IMG/VR virus record: IMGVR_UViG_3300035670_000925
Coordinates: 1-30,868 of that record
Length of the DNA stretch: 30,868 bases
Origin: a virus
Direction: 5' to 3' (one strand)
Positions 13,498-20,743 of the stretch are shown here, piece by piece. Position 1 is the stretch's first letter. The number at the start of each line of letters is the position of its first letter. Position numbers and translations under genes: made by a program. Below the pieces are notes generated by a model, which searched no databases, had not been told where the DNA came from, and saw only the letters and a program-made list of their open reading frames with translations.

Positions 13498-15371
13498 AGG
13501 TTGCTGTAGACCAACTGTGAGCCGTTACGTTGAGCGTTCACCAAACCTCGACGAATGGTCTCAATCAAATCGTTTTCTGACACCACCGAACCCTGCACAT
13601 TCACGACAATAGTGCCACCGCCCATATCCATATCCCTAGATAGAGGCACAATGGCCTCGGGGCCGGCCTCACCCACAATGGCAAGTGTTGGCGCTGTCAC
13701 AATGCCACCATCAGCCATTTCAGGAATATGACCGATATCAGGAGGGTTCACCGTAAAACTGGCGCCGAAAGGAAGGGGCACAGTGAACTCTAGAAGGTCA
13801 TTGATGCCGTCAATAAGTTCGGTGTTGACGAACCGAATGATGGCATTGACAAAATCCTTGGCGACTTGCGTTCCTTTGCCCACCAGGGCTTTGATACCGT
13901 CGACAATGCCGTCAACAACAGCCCCGCCCACTTGACCACCAAGGTCAAGTGCGGTATTGATGAGATCGACAAACAAGCCTGGCAGTTCTTTGATCAAATC
14001 AAGAAGGAACGATCCGAGACCTGCTAGCGCTCGAGGTAGCAACTCAGCAATCCAACCGAGCAACGCACCAGCCAATTTGAGTGCTTCCGCAGCAATCTTA
14101 GGCACGGCTTCGGTAACAATCCAGGTTGTTATGGCGATGAGGAGCTCGCCGAGTGCCTGAATAGCTGGCACGATGCGTGGCTTGATCCAATCGACCAACG
14201 CATTACCCAACTGAATGAGCTTGTCGACCATAAGAGGAAGACCATCGTCAATCAGCCATTGAGCGAGAGCAGCGATCCATTCGCCGATTTGTCGAACGGC
14301 CGGCCCGATACGAGGTCCAATCCATTCCAACAGTGCAGACCCAAGTTCCTGCAATTTCTCCCACAACAATGGCAAACCAGTCTCAATCAGCCAATTGCCG
14401 ATCTTGCCAGCGAACTCGGCGATCTTCTCGAGAGCTGGACCGATCCGAGGGCCAATCCAATCAACAAGAGCCTGACCGAACTGCGCCAACTTTTCCTGAA
14501 TAATCGGCAAATAGTCGCCAACACGGTTGACGATCCCACCAATACCTTCCTCTTGGAAGATATTGACGAAACGCTCAACACCTGGGATCACCTTGTCGGT
14601 GATGAAACTTAGGAATGAGGCGAAAGCTGGGAGGAGTGCTTGGCCGAGGCGGGCTTTGACGTTTTCGAACTGTGCGGCCAAAATTCGCTGTTGGTTAGCG
14701 ACACCATCAGATGTTCGGGCAAAGTCACCTTGGGCGTCTGTGGTTTGCTCGAAAATGACAGCGTTGGCGGCAAGAATCTTCTGTTGAGCGTTGAGGGCGC
14801 CTTCGCCGTCATAGATGCCCATCTCCAACGCTTTCTGTTGGAGTGTGGCAGCGTCGAGGAGGACTCCATAGCGACGGAGAGGCTCGGATTCGCCCCTCAA
14901 TGCCGCTCCTAGGGCCTGTGCGGCTTCTTCGGGTGTGGTGTTGGCAAATGACGCCAAATCGGATGAGAGGCCGACCAATTCGGTTGAGAAATCGGACAGG
15001 TTTTCGCCGGTCAGGCCAGCCGCTTTACCGAACGTGCCGAAGTTGCTAGCGGCGTCGAGGGCGGCTCGTTCTGATTGTCCGAATGCTGATCCGGCTCCTT
15101 CAGCGAACTTGAAAACCGCATCGGCGGCATCACCAAAGATGACCTCGGTTTTAGAGGTGACTTCGTTGAGGTCGGAGGCGGCGTCAACGAGTTGTTTGCC
15201 GATGACGACACCGCCGGCGGCGAGACCGGCGAAGGCGACTGCGGCTTTTTTGCCGAAATCAACGAGTTTCCCGGCAATTTTGCCGGATTCATCTCCGATT
15301 TGGCCGAATGCTCTGAGTACGGATTTGGCGTCACCAAGAACTTCGACGGTCAGTTTGCGTGTTGCAGCCAT
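13494..15371 (-). CDS. Tape measure protein
   Basis: The 625-aa protein is the longest in the tail module and follows the tail assembly chaperones. Residues 1-60 contain an Ala/Gly-rich amphipathic start (KKAAVAFAGLAAGGVVIGKQLVDAASDLNE), common in tape measures. Residues 294-473 are four repeats of 45 residues, and hydrophobic helices follow to about 540. The C-terminal 70 residues (ADGGIVTAPTLAIVGEAGPEAIVPL) are the usual tape-measure tail. At roughly 0.15 nm per residue the tail would be near 90-95 nm, a short siphovirus tail. No peptidase motif is seen. Confidence 0.9.
   Translation of the reverse strand: MAATRKLTVEVLGDAKSVLRAFGQIGDESGKIAGKLVDFGKKAAVAFAGLAAGGVVIGKQLVDAASDLNEVTSKTEVIFGDAADAVFKFAEGAGSAFGQSERAALDAASNFGTFGKAAGLTGENLSDFSTELVGLSSDLASFANTTPEEAAQALGAALRGESEPLRRYGVLLDAATLQQKALEMGIYDGEGALNAQQKILAANAVIFEQTTDAQGDFARTSDGVANQQRILAAQFENVKARLGQALLPAFASFLSFITDKVIPGVERFVNIFQEEGIGGIVNRVGDYLPIIQEKLAQFGQALVDWIGPRIGPALEKIAEFAGKIGNWLIETGLPLLWEKLQELGSALLEWIGPRIGPAVRQIGEWIAALAQWLIDDGLPLMVDKLIQLGNALVDWIKPRIVPAIQALGELLIAITTWIVTEAVPKIAAEALKLAGALLGWIAELLPRALAGLGSFLLDLIKELPGLFVDLINTALDLGGQVGGAVVDGIVDGIKALVGKGTQVAKDFVNAIIRFVNTELIDGINDLLEFTVPLPFGASFTVNPPDIGHIPEMADGGIVTAPTLAIVGEAGPEAIVPLSRDMDMGGGTIVVNVQGSVVSENDLIETIRRGLVNAQRNGSQLVYSNL
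13953..14492 (-). repeat. Four 45-residue (135-bp) tandem repeats in the tape measure gene
   Basis: DWIGPRIGPA, EWIGPRIGPA, DWIKPRIVPA and the more divergent GWIAELLPRA begin at residues 304, 349, 394 and 439, an exact spacing of 45. LPLLWEKL/LPLMVDKL elements repeat with the same period. The first three copies are similar, the fourth is decayed. Confidence 0.8.
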
Positions 15372-15379
15372 CTCAGCTC

Positions 15380-15868
15380 CTAGTTGGGGAACGCCACGTC
15401 AACGATCTTGTCGAGCTCGTCGCCGTACATATCAATAATTTTGCGTGATTCTTCACGCATTGTGGGGAACAGGAAATATCCAGTGTTGCCGTTACCTGGC
15501 TTTTTCCAGCGTTTAAACTGGTTGAAACCGATGAATCGACGGTTGTTTCGGGTTCGTTGAACACCAGGATAGGCACCGAATTCTGCACCGAAGAAATAGG
15601 GCATTCGGGCCCCGCCGCCGATGATGGTGGCTCGAGCTTGCTGTTTGCCTGCTCGCATTGAGGCGGCCGCTTTGACCTGCATAGGGCCGACAGAAGCAGC
15701 CTTGGCTTGGGCTTTGGCGATGACGTAGTTCGCTACTCGATGGTTCGCTTCTTTCAGCAAGGCGATGCCGTCAGGGCCACCTTCTTGTTGAATTTTGCGT
15801 AGTTCTCGACGGAACTGATCTAACCCTTTGACGTTGACTGTCGCATCGGTTCGCCTGGCTCTTGCCAT
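15380..15868 (-). CDS. HK97 gp10-like protein
   Basis: The 162-aa product starts with a basic leader and VNVKGLDQFRRELRKI, then a long helix, RATIIGGGARMPYFFGAEFG and WKKPGNGNTGYFLFPTMREESRKII. The 'AEFG' plus 'GYFLFPTMRE' arrangement matches HK97-gp10/minor capsid-type connector proteins. These usually sit between adaptor and major tail protein; here the gene lies between the chaperones and the tape measure. The start abuts the TAA of the frameshifted chaperone. Confidence 0.7.
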   Translation of the reverse strand: MARARRTDATVNVKGLDQFRRELRKIQQEGGPDGIALLKEANHRVANYVIAKAQAKAASVGPMQVKAAASMRAGKQQARATIIGGGARMPYFFGAEFGAYPGVQRTRNNRRFIGFNQFKRWKKPGNGNTGYFLFPTMREESRKIIDMYGDELDKIVDVAFPN

Positions 15869-16284
15869 TTATTTCTTCCTGTTGGCCTTCCGTTGGGCTT
15901 CTGCCCGTCGGTGCATGAAATCCAACATGGATTCCAATATTTCGTTTGGCGTGTCCAACAGGTCTAATGGGGCGATCCCTGTTTCAACAGCCAGCGTACC
16001 GATGAGGTACGTCAGGCTGTCTCGCCTAAAGGGGCGGTGTCTAGGTCAATGTCGACCGTTTCCACTTCCTCGAGCCAACGGTCGAACAAGGGCACGACTT
16101 TGCCGGCCACTCGCTCAGCGTCCCATCCGAGCCAGTAAAGATGTTCCATCTTCTGTTCGTTTGCGAACGCTGAAGCGAGGCCGACTTTGAAATGCCGCTC
16201 GAACGCAACAATGGTTCGTGGCGTGACGTTGTAAGTCTCAGGATTTCCATCCTGCTTTTTGACCGTGATCCTCCAAGTTTTCAT
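15869..16284 (-). CDS. Tail assembly chaperone, -1 frameshift product (gpGT-like, 138 aa)
   Basis: Ribosomes slipping -1 at 16027-16033 leave the first chaperone frame after residue 86 and read on in an open frame to TAA at 15871-15869. The added 52 residues run through YLIGTLAVETGIAPLDLL and end DFMHRRAEAQRKANRKK. This matches the lambda G/GT arrangement, in which the longer form carries a tail needed to bring tape measure and tail protein together. The second frame has no credible start of its own near the junction. Confidence 0.85.
16012..16284 (-). CDS. Tail assembly chaperone, short form (gpG-like, 90 aa)
   Basis: The product (MKTWRITVKKQDGNPETYNV, TIVAFERHFKVGLASAF, HLYWLGWDAERVAGKVV, an acidic end ETVDIDLDTAPLGETA) matches gpG-type chaperones encoded just after the major tail protein. 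It coats the tape measure during tail assembly and is not in the virion. It lies 4 bp after the major tail gene stop. Most ribosomes should stop at TGA 16014-16012. Confidence 0.85.
   Translation of the reverse strand: MKTWRITVKKQDGNPETYNVTPRTIVAFERHFKVGLASAFANEQKMEHLYWLGWDAERVAGKVVPLFDRWLEEVETVDIDLDTAPLGETA
16027..16033 (-). promoter_or_regulatory. Programmed -1 frameshift slippery site CCCTTTA
   Basis: The heptamer reads C CCT TTA in the zero frame and CCC TTT after slippage, matching X XXY YYZ. It lies five codons before the short-form stop, and the -1 frame is open across and beyond it to the next gene. Confidence 0.85.
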
Positions 16285-16288
16285 CGGG

Positions 16289-16696
16289 TCAGCTCGTTGT
16301 CTTGTTCACGAGACCCGAGATGGGCCAGGTGACATCGGCGGTGAGGAGCTCTCCAACATTGCCGGAAACAGGTGTCCATTCGGTCACCAGGGCGTTGAAG
16401 GAGTACGACGGGTTGTCGGTGCTGGTGGTCGTGTTGACCGGCTTGACGATGACGGCCGTTGTGGTGCCGAGCAGCGGGTAGATGGTGGCTTCCACTTCGC
16501 CGGAGGCGAAGTCCTGGTGGAAGCTGAGTGACACCGAGTGGTCGCCGAGGCCGGCGACACGGGTGACGGCTGAATCGCCGAATGCGGTGGTCTCGACTTC
16601 GGCGAAGCTCATGTCAATTGACACCTGAGCGATGCGGTCAGTCAAATCCACCGAGTTGATTGTGATGGATGGGTTGGTGAAAACCAGGCGAGCCAT
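16289..16696 (-). CDS. Major tail protein
   Basis: The 135-aa product is beta-rich with SITINSVDLTDRIAQVSIDM, EVETTAFGDSAVTRVAGLGDHSVSLSF and TWPISGLV. The 'ETTAFGD...AGLGDHSVSLSF' pattern is typical of short major tail proteins, which stack as hexameric rings to form the tube. Its location just before the frameshifting chaperones fits lambda-type order. The length is short but normal for phages lacking an Ig decoration domain. Confidence 0.85.
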   Translation of the reverse strand: MARLVFTNPSITINSVDLTDRIAQVSIDMSFAEVETTAFGDSAVTRVAGLGDHSVSLSFHQDFASGEVEATIYPLLGTTTAVIVKPVNTTTSTDNPSYSFNALVTEWTPVSGNVGELLTADVTWPISGLVNKTTS

Positions 16697-16702
16697 TGGC
16701 TG

Positions 16703-16870
16703 TTACTCCTGTTCCTTGGTGACCTTGACGGTCTTGGTTGTTGTCGGGGACAGATGACCGCCCTGGACGAGCGCATCTATATTACATCCGGCGAGGTCAT
16801 CGTTGCTGATGTTCTCACCGGGGTTTTTGCCAGCAACTTTGCGGTTGCCGGAAATCTTGTATGTAGTCAC
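16703..16870 (-). CDS. Small protein, 55 aa, between tail terminator and major tail genes
   Basis: A GTG start at 16870 follows GGAGC. The product (TTYKISGNRKVAGKNPGENI, a DLAGCNIDALVQGGHL segment and a TKTVKVTKEQE tail) resembles very short phage proteins whose N-terminal strand plus 'IDALVxxGHI' turn I have seen in head-tail modules. It fills the gap between its neighbours. Possibly an accessory connector or tail-start protein; function unproved. Confidence 0.65.
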   Translation of the reverse strand: MTTYKISGNRKVAGKNPGENISNDDLAGCNIDALVQGGHLSPTTTKTVKVTKEQE

Positions 16871-16878
16871 TGGTGCTC

Positions 16879-17286
16879 CTATGCGTGGACTGTGACAGTG
16901 AAATCAACGGAAAGATAGGTGGTTTCCTGGATGGTGATCGGCTGGATGTTGCCACCTCGTTCAACAACGCAGGTTTGTACCCGGTCGCCGAGGGTCATAT
17001 CGGCTTCAATGGCTTGTCTGACGGAACGATCACCAGAGTAAGACAAGAAATCTTCCAGTTTGCGTTGAGCGGTTCGTTCTTCGCTGCGGCCGACGACGAT
17101 GGTGATGACGAAACGGTAGATGGGGTCGCCACCGGCGAAGGATCGGTGGAAAGTGACTTCGTCGATGGCGACAGCTGCCATTGGCACCGAGATTGTGTCG
17201 GGAATGTGATCGTAGACTCGGAGGCCGATGATGCTGGTGAGCTGTTCTCGGAGTCCTTCGGCGGCGCTGGTGATGCTTGCAGCCAT
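16879..17286 (-). CDS. Tail terminator / tail completion candidate, 135 aa
   Basis: ATG 17286 overlaps the adaptor stop (TGATG). The protein begins with an amphipathic helix (SAAEGLREQLTSI), then IPDTISVPMAAVAIDEVTFHRSF, YRFVITIVVGRSEERTAQRKLEDFLS and a beta-rich end. The 'VITIVVGR...AQRKLEDFL' section is characteristic of tail terminator/minor tail-completion proteins that cap the tube. Position between adaptor and major tail protein supports this. A separate head-closure (stopper) gene is not obvious. Confidence 0.7.
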   Translation of the reverse strand: MAASITSAAEGLREQLTSIIGLRVYDHIPDTISVPMAAVAIDEVTFHRSFAGGDPIYRFVITIVVGRSEERTAQRKLEDFLSYSGDRSVRQAIEADMTLGDRVQTCVVERGGNIQPITIQETTYLSVDFTVTVHA

Positions 17287-17888
17287 CAGATCACATGAAC
17301 CGGGTCGAGACGATAGTTCGTCAACAAGGCGGCGGCGGTGGGGTGGAGTGCGGAACGGAGCCGGAGAATGCCGGTGTCCTGAAATGGGGTGGCACCAAAC
17401 GGAGCGTCAGGCGACTTGAACACCGTGATCGTCTGAATGATTGCCGCCTGCTTGACCGCTGTGGGTACGGATGCCCAGCCCCAACGGGCCGTCACCCTGA
17501 TCAGTGCCTGACTGTAATCCTGCGGGAAGTAGAGGCTTCGGATGGCACGGATGGTGTGGTAGGGCCAGGTTTGGCCGTTGATGATGCCGTTCAGTGGTTC
17601 GAGCTGATAGTCGGCAGTCGTCCAAGTTTGGTCGAAAGTGCCGTCGGCACCAGGATCGGTTTCGAGGATGAGGCCGGAGGTGGTGGAGATGTCGTCGACC
17701 TGCACCAGGTAGGAGTTGGTGGCGACATAGACTCTGGCGCTGGCGACGGAATCTTGGGTGAATTGCCGGCCGCAATACTGTTCGATCATGGCGGTGGCAG
17801 CTTCGACCGCCACGTTGATTTCGAGGTCGTCGACGGTGTCTTCAATTCCTAGGGTTTGTTTGACATCGTCAACTGTGCACAGTGCCAT
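17286..17888 (-). CDS. Head-tail adaptor (gp6-like connector), 200 aa
   Basis: CTVDDVKQTLGIEDTVDDLEINVAVEAATAMIEQYCGRQF at the N-terminus is the usual start of phage head-tail connector proteins: two short helices and an Asp/Glu-rich loop before a 'YCGRxF' helix. Beta strands follow (VYVATNSYLVQVDDIST, IRVTARWGWASVPTAVKQAAI), where 'ARWGWxxVPxxVKQA' is another hallmark. It forms a ring below the portal. Its relation to portal and capsid is normal except for the intervening glycosyltransferase. Confidence 0.85.
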   Translation of the reverse strand: MALCTVDDVKQTLGIEDTVDDLEINVAVEAATAMIEQYCGRQFTQDSVASARVYVATNSYLVQVDDISTTSGLILETDPGADGTFDQTWTTADYQLEPLNGIINGQTWPYHTIRAIRSLYFPQDYSQALIRVTARWGWASVPTAVKQAAIIQTITVFKSPDAPFGATPFQDTGILRLRSALHPTAAALLTNYRLDPVHVI

Positions 17889-17897
17889 GATTCTCCG

Positions 17898-19025
17898 CTA
17901 CTTCATTGGGGCCTGCGCCACCTCGGAGGCTGGCGAGGCAAGAAACTGATTGTTTTTCTGAGCGGTTTTCACGATGTCAGCCACCGACATTAGATCATGT
18001 TCCTCGAGCCATGAGCGGGATACCAGCACTGACCTGGCATCTTCGCCACGACCGATTCGAGGTGTGACGCAGTCGTTGAGGCCGATGACGGGCCGGTCGT
18101 AGATGCGGGCGTTGTGGAGGGCGTGGTCGTACCAGGCGGGCCGGAAACGGGCGTCGGATTCGGTGATCAGAATCCAGGGGGCGTGACCGAGTCGGCTGGA
18201 GAGCATTGGGTTGTCGAAGATGTCGCCGCACCAGCCGGTTGTGGCTTTGAGGGTGTTTGCCCAATCGTCGCTGGGGTCGTCTTCGTCGACGAGGTAGACA
18301 TCGAATTCTTGTGTGGCGTGGGGTGGCAGGAACGAGTGTAGGAAGTCGGTTTCACCGAGCCACAGGTTTTTTTGGTGGGTGGTTCGGATGCCGGTGTGAA
18401 CGTGGCAGGGGATTCCGAGGGCTTGGGTGCGGGCGAAGAAACTGATGTCTTCACCCATGATGGCGCCGTCGGTGCCACGGATACGGTCAAACCAGCGATC
18501 CCCGTGGGCTTCCCTGATCTGCTCACACACCGTGCGATGAATCACCAGGAACGCACCGCCGGTAGCGGCACATCGGACGAGCGTGTTGGCGGGGTAGTGG
18601 GCTCGGCCAGTGAAGCGGTAGTGACCGTCGGCGTGCTCAAGCCAGTCGAAGATGGTGGCTCGAGGGATACAGCGGTATCCACTCATGCCGTCGTCGTTCG
18701 CTTCTCGTTGGGCGAAGGCGAGACCGCCGACGATGGGGCGGCTCTCTGGGTTGGCGACGGCGAGGAGTTGGTCGAGGGCGCAGGCTTCGAAACCCATGTC
18801 TGCGTCGACCATGAACAGCCAGTCGCAGTCGGAGGCGAGGAATTGGGCGACGAGCTGGTTTCGGCCTTCGGGAATACCGCCAGAGGCACATTTGACGGAT
18901 GCCCAGCCAGACAGCCGATGATCATGCCCCATGTCCCAGCCGACAAGGTTGATCAGGGATTTGTGGAATGATGCGCTGACATCGTGGGGATGCAGGTATC
19001 CGAAGAGGGTGTCACCAGGCTTCAC
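17898..19025 (-). CDS. Two-domain glycosyltransferase (GT-A-like), 375 aa, in head module
   Basis: Domain one (to about 230) has VDADMGFE with a DxD (74-76), PEGRNQLVAQFL upstream, GGAFLVIHR (156-163) and GEDISFFARTQALG (191-204), an ED base motif, as in GT2-type enzymes. Domain two (about 240-350) restarts with DVYLVDEDD, then ITESDARFRPAWYDHAL (287-303) and PVIGLND (312-318), a second GT-A-like unit. It probably transfers sugar from a nucleotide donor, perhaps to capsid or tail proteins. GTG 19025 overlaps the preceding gene by 14 nt, with AGGCGG upstream. Such genes between capsid and connector are known in actinophages; acceptor unknown. Confidence 0.8.
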   Translation of the reverse strand: MKPGDTLFGYLHPHDVSASFHKSLINLVGWDMGHDHRLSGWASVKCASGGIPEGRNQLVAQFLASDCDWLFMVDADMGFEACALDQLLAVANPESRPIVGGLAFAQREANDDGMSGYRCIPRATIFDWLEHADGHYRFTGRAHYPANTLVRCAATGGAFLVIHRTVCEQIREAHGDRWFDRIRGTDGAIMGEDISFFARTQALGIPCHVHTGIRTTHQKNLWLGETDFLHSFLPPHATQEFDVYLVDEDDPSDDWANTLKATTGWCGDIFDNPMLSSRLGHAPWILITESDARFRPAWYDHALHNARIYDRPVIGLNDCVTPRIGRGEDARSVLVSRSWLEEHDLMSVADIVKTAQKNNQFLASPASEVAQAPMK

Positions 19026-19248
19026 GCTTCACCGCCTTTTTGGCGCCAGGAGCCTTTGTGGCGGCTTCTACGGGCTTGGAGGCTGGTGCGGTGCGTCGAA
19101 CCTTCTGCGGCTCGTCAGAGAACATTTCAGGGCGTGATGCGACGAAAGGATCATCGGCGGCCCAAGGTTCTGCTTCCACCATTCGAACAATGAGCCCGGT
19201 GTTGGGGTCTGTGGTTGAGCAGGTGTTTTTGGCGTATACCAGTTTCAT
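19012..19248 (-). CDS. Small head-module protein, 78 aa
   Basis: The N-terminal half (KLVYAKNTCSTTDPNTGLIVRMVEAEPWAADDPFV) resembles short phage proteins directly after capsid genes. The second half is a disordered Lys/Ala/Pro tail ending AKKAVKREAW. GGAGG and the ACCGCCA-ATG leader precede the start. It might be a decoration or accessory head protein; no firm family. Confidence 0.65.
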   Translation of the reverse strand: MKLVYAKNTCSTTDPNTGLIVRMVEAEPWAADDPFVASRPEMFSDEPQKVRRTAPASKPVEAATKAPGAKKAVKREAW

Positions 19249-19289
19249 TGGCGGTTCCTCCTAGAGGTGGGCGGTTGTGCGGGCGGTGC

Positions 19290-19324
19290 CCCCACCAGCC
19301 GAACCGCCCGAACGGCTGGTGGGG
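19290..19324 (-). terminator. Hairpin after the major capsid gene
   Basis: CCCCACCAGCCG (19290-19301) and CGGCTGGTGGGG (19313-19324) form a perfect 12-bp stem with an 11-nt loop, about 20 bp past the capsid stop. No U-tract follows, so it may be a partial terminator or mRNA-stabilising structure raising capsid expression over downstream genes. Confidence 0.55.
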
Positions 19325-19342
19325 ACGAAATGCTCAGTCAGA

Positions 19343-20731
19343 TCAGGTGTTCTGCAGCAAGCGGAAACCGAGGTCGTTGACCGAGTCGAAGCCGTGGCGG
19401 GCGTAGGCGAACCATCCACGCTGACCCGTCGGGCGGGCGTTCGTGGTGCCGAACAGGTGCGAAACCAGTTCGACGGTCATGCCTGCACGCTGGGCGATCA
19501 CGAAGTTGGAGAAATCTCCAACGACGAGGATGTTGGCGGCGCCGGTGGTGCCGGTGAACTCGGGGGCGTAGTCCGTCGTGACGACCGGGCGTCCGAACAG
19601 GTTGCCGATGCCACCCTCGGCCAGGTTGACCGTGTAGTAGGCGCCGGTGTCGTTCGCCGAGAAGGAACGAATTTCGTTCTCCACGCTCGTCGACATGACC
19701 CACGATGCACGGGCCTTGTAACGCTCCGGCAGCGACTTCCACACCTTGAGGAGGTCAACAGCGCTGAACGTGCCGTCGGTCGTGACAACCACTTCGACGT
19801 TCGTGTTGGCGTCAAGGGCCGTGAAGATACCGACCGGGGTGGCTCCCGTCATCGACTGGCTGGCGACGAGGTCGACGTAACCCTGGTCGAGGAGACGGCG
19901 CATCTCGTCAGCAAAGCCGGGGTAGTCCTGGCCGACTTCGATCGAGTAGGGGATGAAGCCACGGGCCGTGTAGATGTCGATGGTGGGCTGGGCGAGCGTC
20001 GGAGCGTCGTCGGACACTTCGGCGGCTTCGCTGTCGTAGCTCCACGACACACCAGCGGATGAGACACCCTTCCAGTTGTCGGTGGTGACGGTGACGATGC
20101 GGGCAAGGTTCAGGATCGGAGCGTCAGCAGCACCCGAGGTAAGGATGATGGAAGGATCGATCAAAACGGGAACGCCGTATCCACCTGCATCGTCGGTTCC
20201 TTCGCTCATCGCACGGAATTCGTTGAGTGCCTGAGCCTCTTCAGCCGTGTAAGCGGGGTTGACCTGGGTGACACCCTTGACGAACGCCGAACGGTAGGCG
20301 TCATTCTCGGTGAGAACGAGACGCTTGGCGATCTTGCCGCCGTCGGTGTTGCCGTTGCGGGTGTTGATGAGACGGTCGACGTGGTCGAGCTGCTTGGGGG
20401 CGAGGTCTCGGCCTTCGGTCTCAATGATCTTGAGTGCGGCGTCACGAAGTTCGCCACGGCTGGCCGAACGAACGTCAACGCTCGTCTCGGTGCGCTTCAT
20501 CACCTGCGGGGAGTCGAAGCCGGCGGCACGCTCGGTGACGACAGCCTTCGCAGCCTCAATGCGGGCGAGGCGGGCCTCGGTGGCCTCGAGCTCAGCCTTG
20601 CGGGCCTCGAACTCGTCCAGGGCGGCCGACAAGCGGGCGTCCTGCTCTTCTGTGATTTCCTCGGCGGCGGCAAGAGTCTCGATTTCGGACTTGAGAGCCG
20701 CAACGGAGGAACGGAGCTCTTCGAGCTTCAT
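19343..20731 (-). CDS. Major capsid protein, HK97 fold, with N-terminal scaffold domain
   Basis: Residues 1-75 are a charged coiled coil (EELRSSVAALKSEIETL..., EFEARKAELEATEARLARIEAAK) equivalent to the HK97 delta/scaffold domain. It is probably removed by the protease encoded upstream. The rest shows HK97-capsid features: an ALNEFRAMSEGTDDAGGYGVP segment, SWSYDSEAAEVSDDAPTLAQPTI, and an end WFAYARHGFDSVNDLGFRLLQ. The 462-residue length includes the scaffold. AGAGGAAACA gives a strong ribosome site. A hairpin follows the gene. Confidence 0.92.
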   Translation of the reverse strand: MKLEELRSSVAALKSEIETLAAAEEITEEQDARLSAALDEFEARKAELEATEARLARIEAAKAVVTERAAGFDSPQVMKRTETSVDVRSASRGELRDAALKIIETEGRDLAPKQLDHVDRLINTRNGNTDGGKIAKRLVLTENDAYRSAFVKGVTQVNPAYTAEEAQALNEFRAMSEGTDDAGGYGVPVLIDPSIILTSGAADAPILNLARIVTVTTDNWKGVSSAGVSWSYDSEAAEVSDDAPTLAQPTIDIYTARGFIPYSIEVGQDYPGFADEMRRLLDQGYVDLVASQSMTGATPVGIFTALDANTNVEVVVTTDGTFSAVDLLKVWKSLPERYKARASWVMSTSVENEIRSFSANDTGAYYTVNLAEGGIGNLFGRPVVTTDYAPEFTGTTGAANILVVGDFSNFVIAQRAGMTVELVSHLFGTTNARPTGQRGWFAYARHGFDSVNDLGFRLLQNT

Positions 20732-20743
20732 TGTTTCCTCTTT

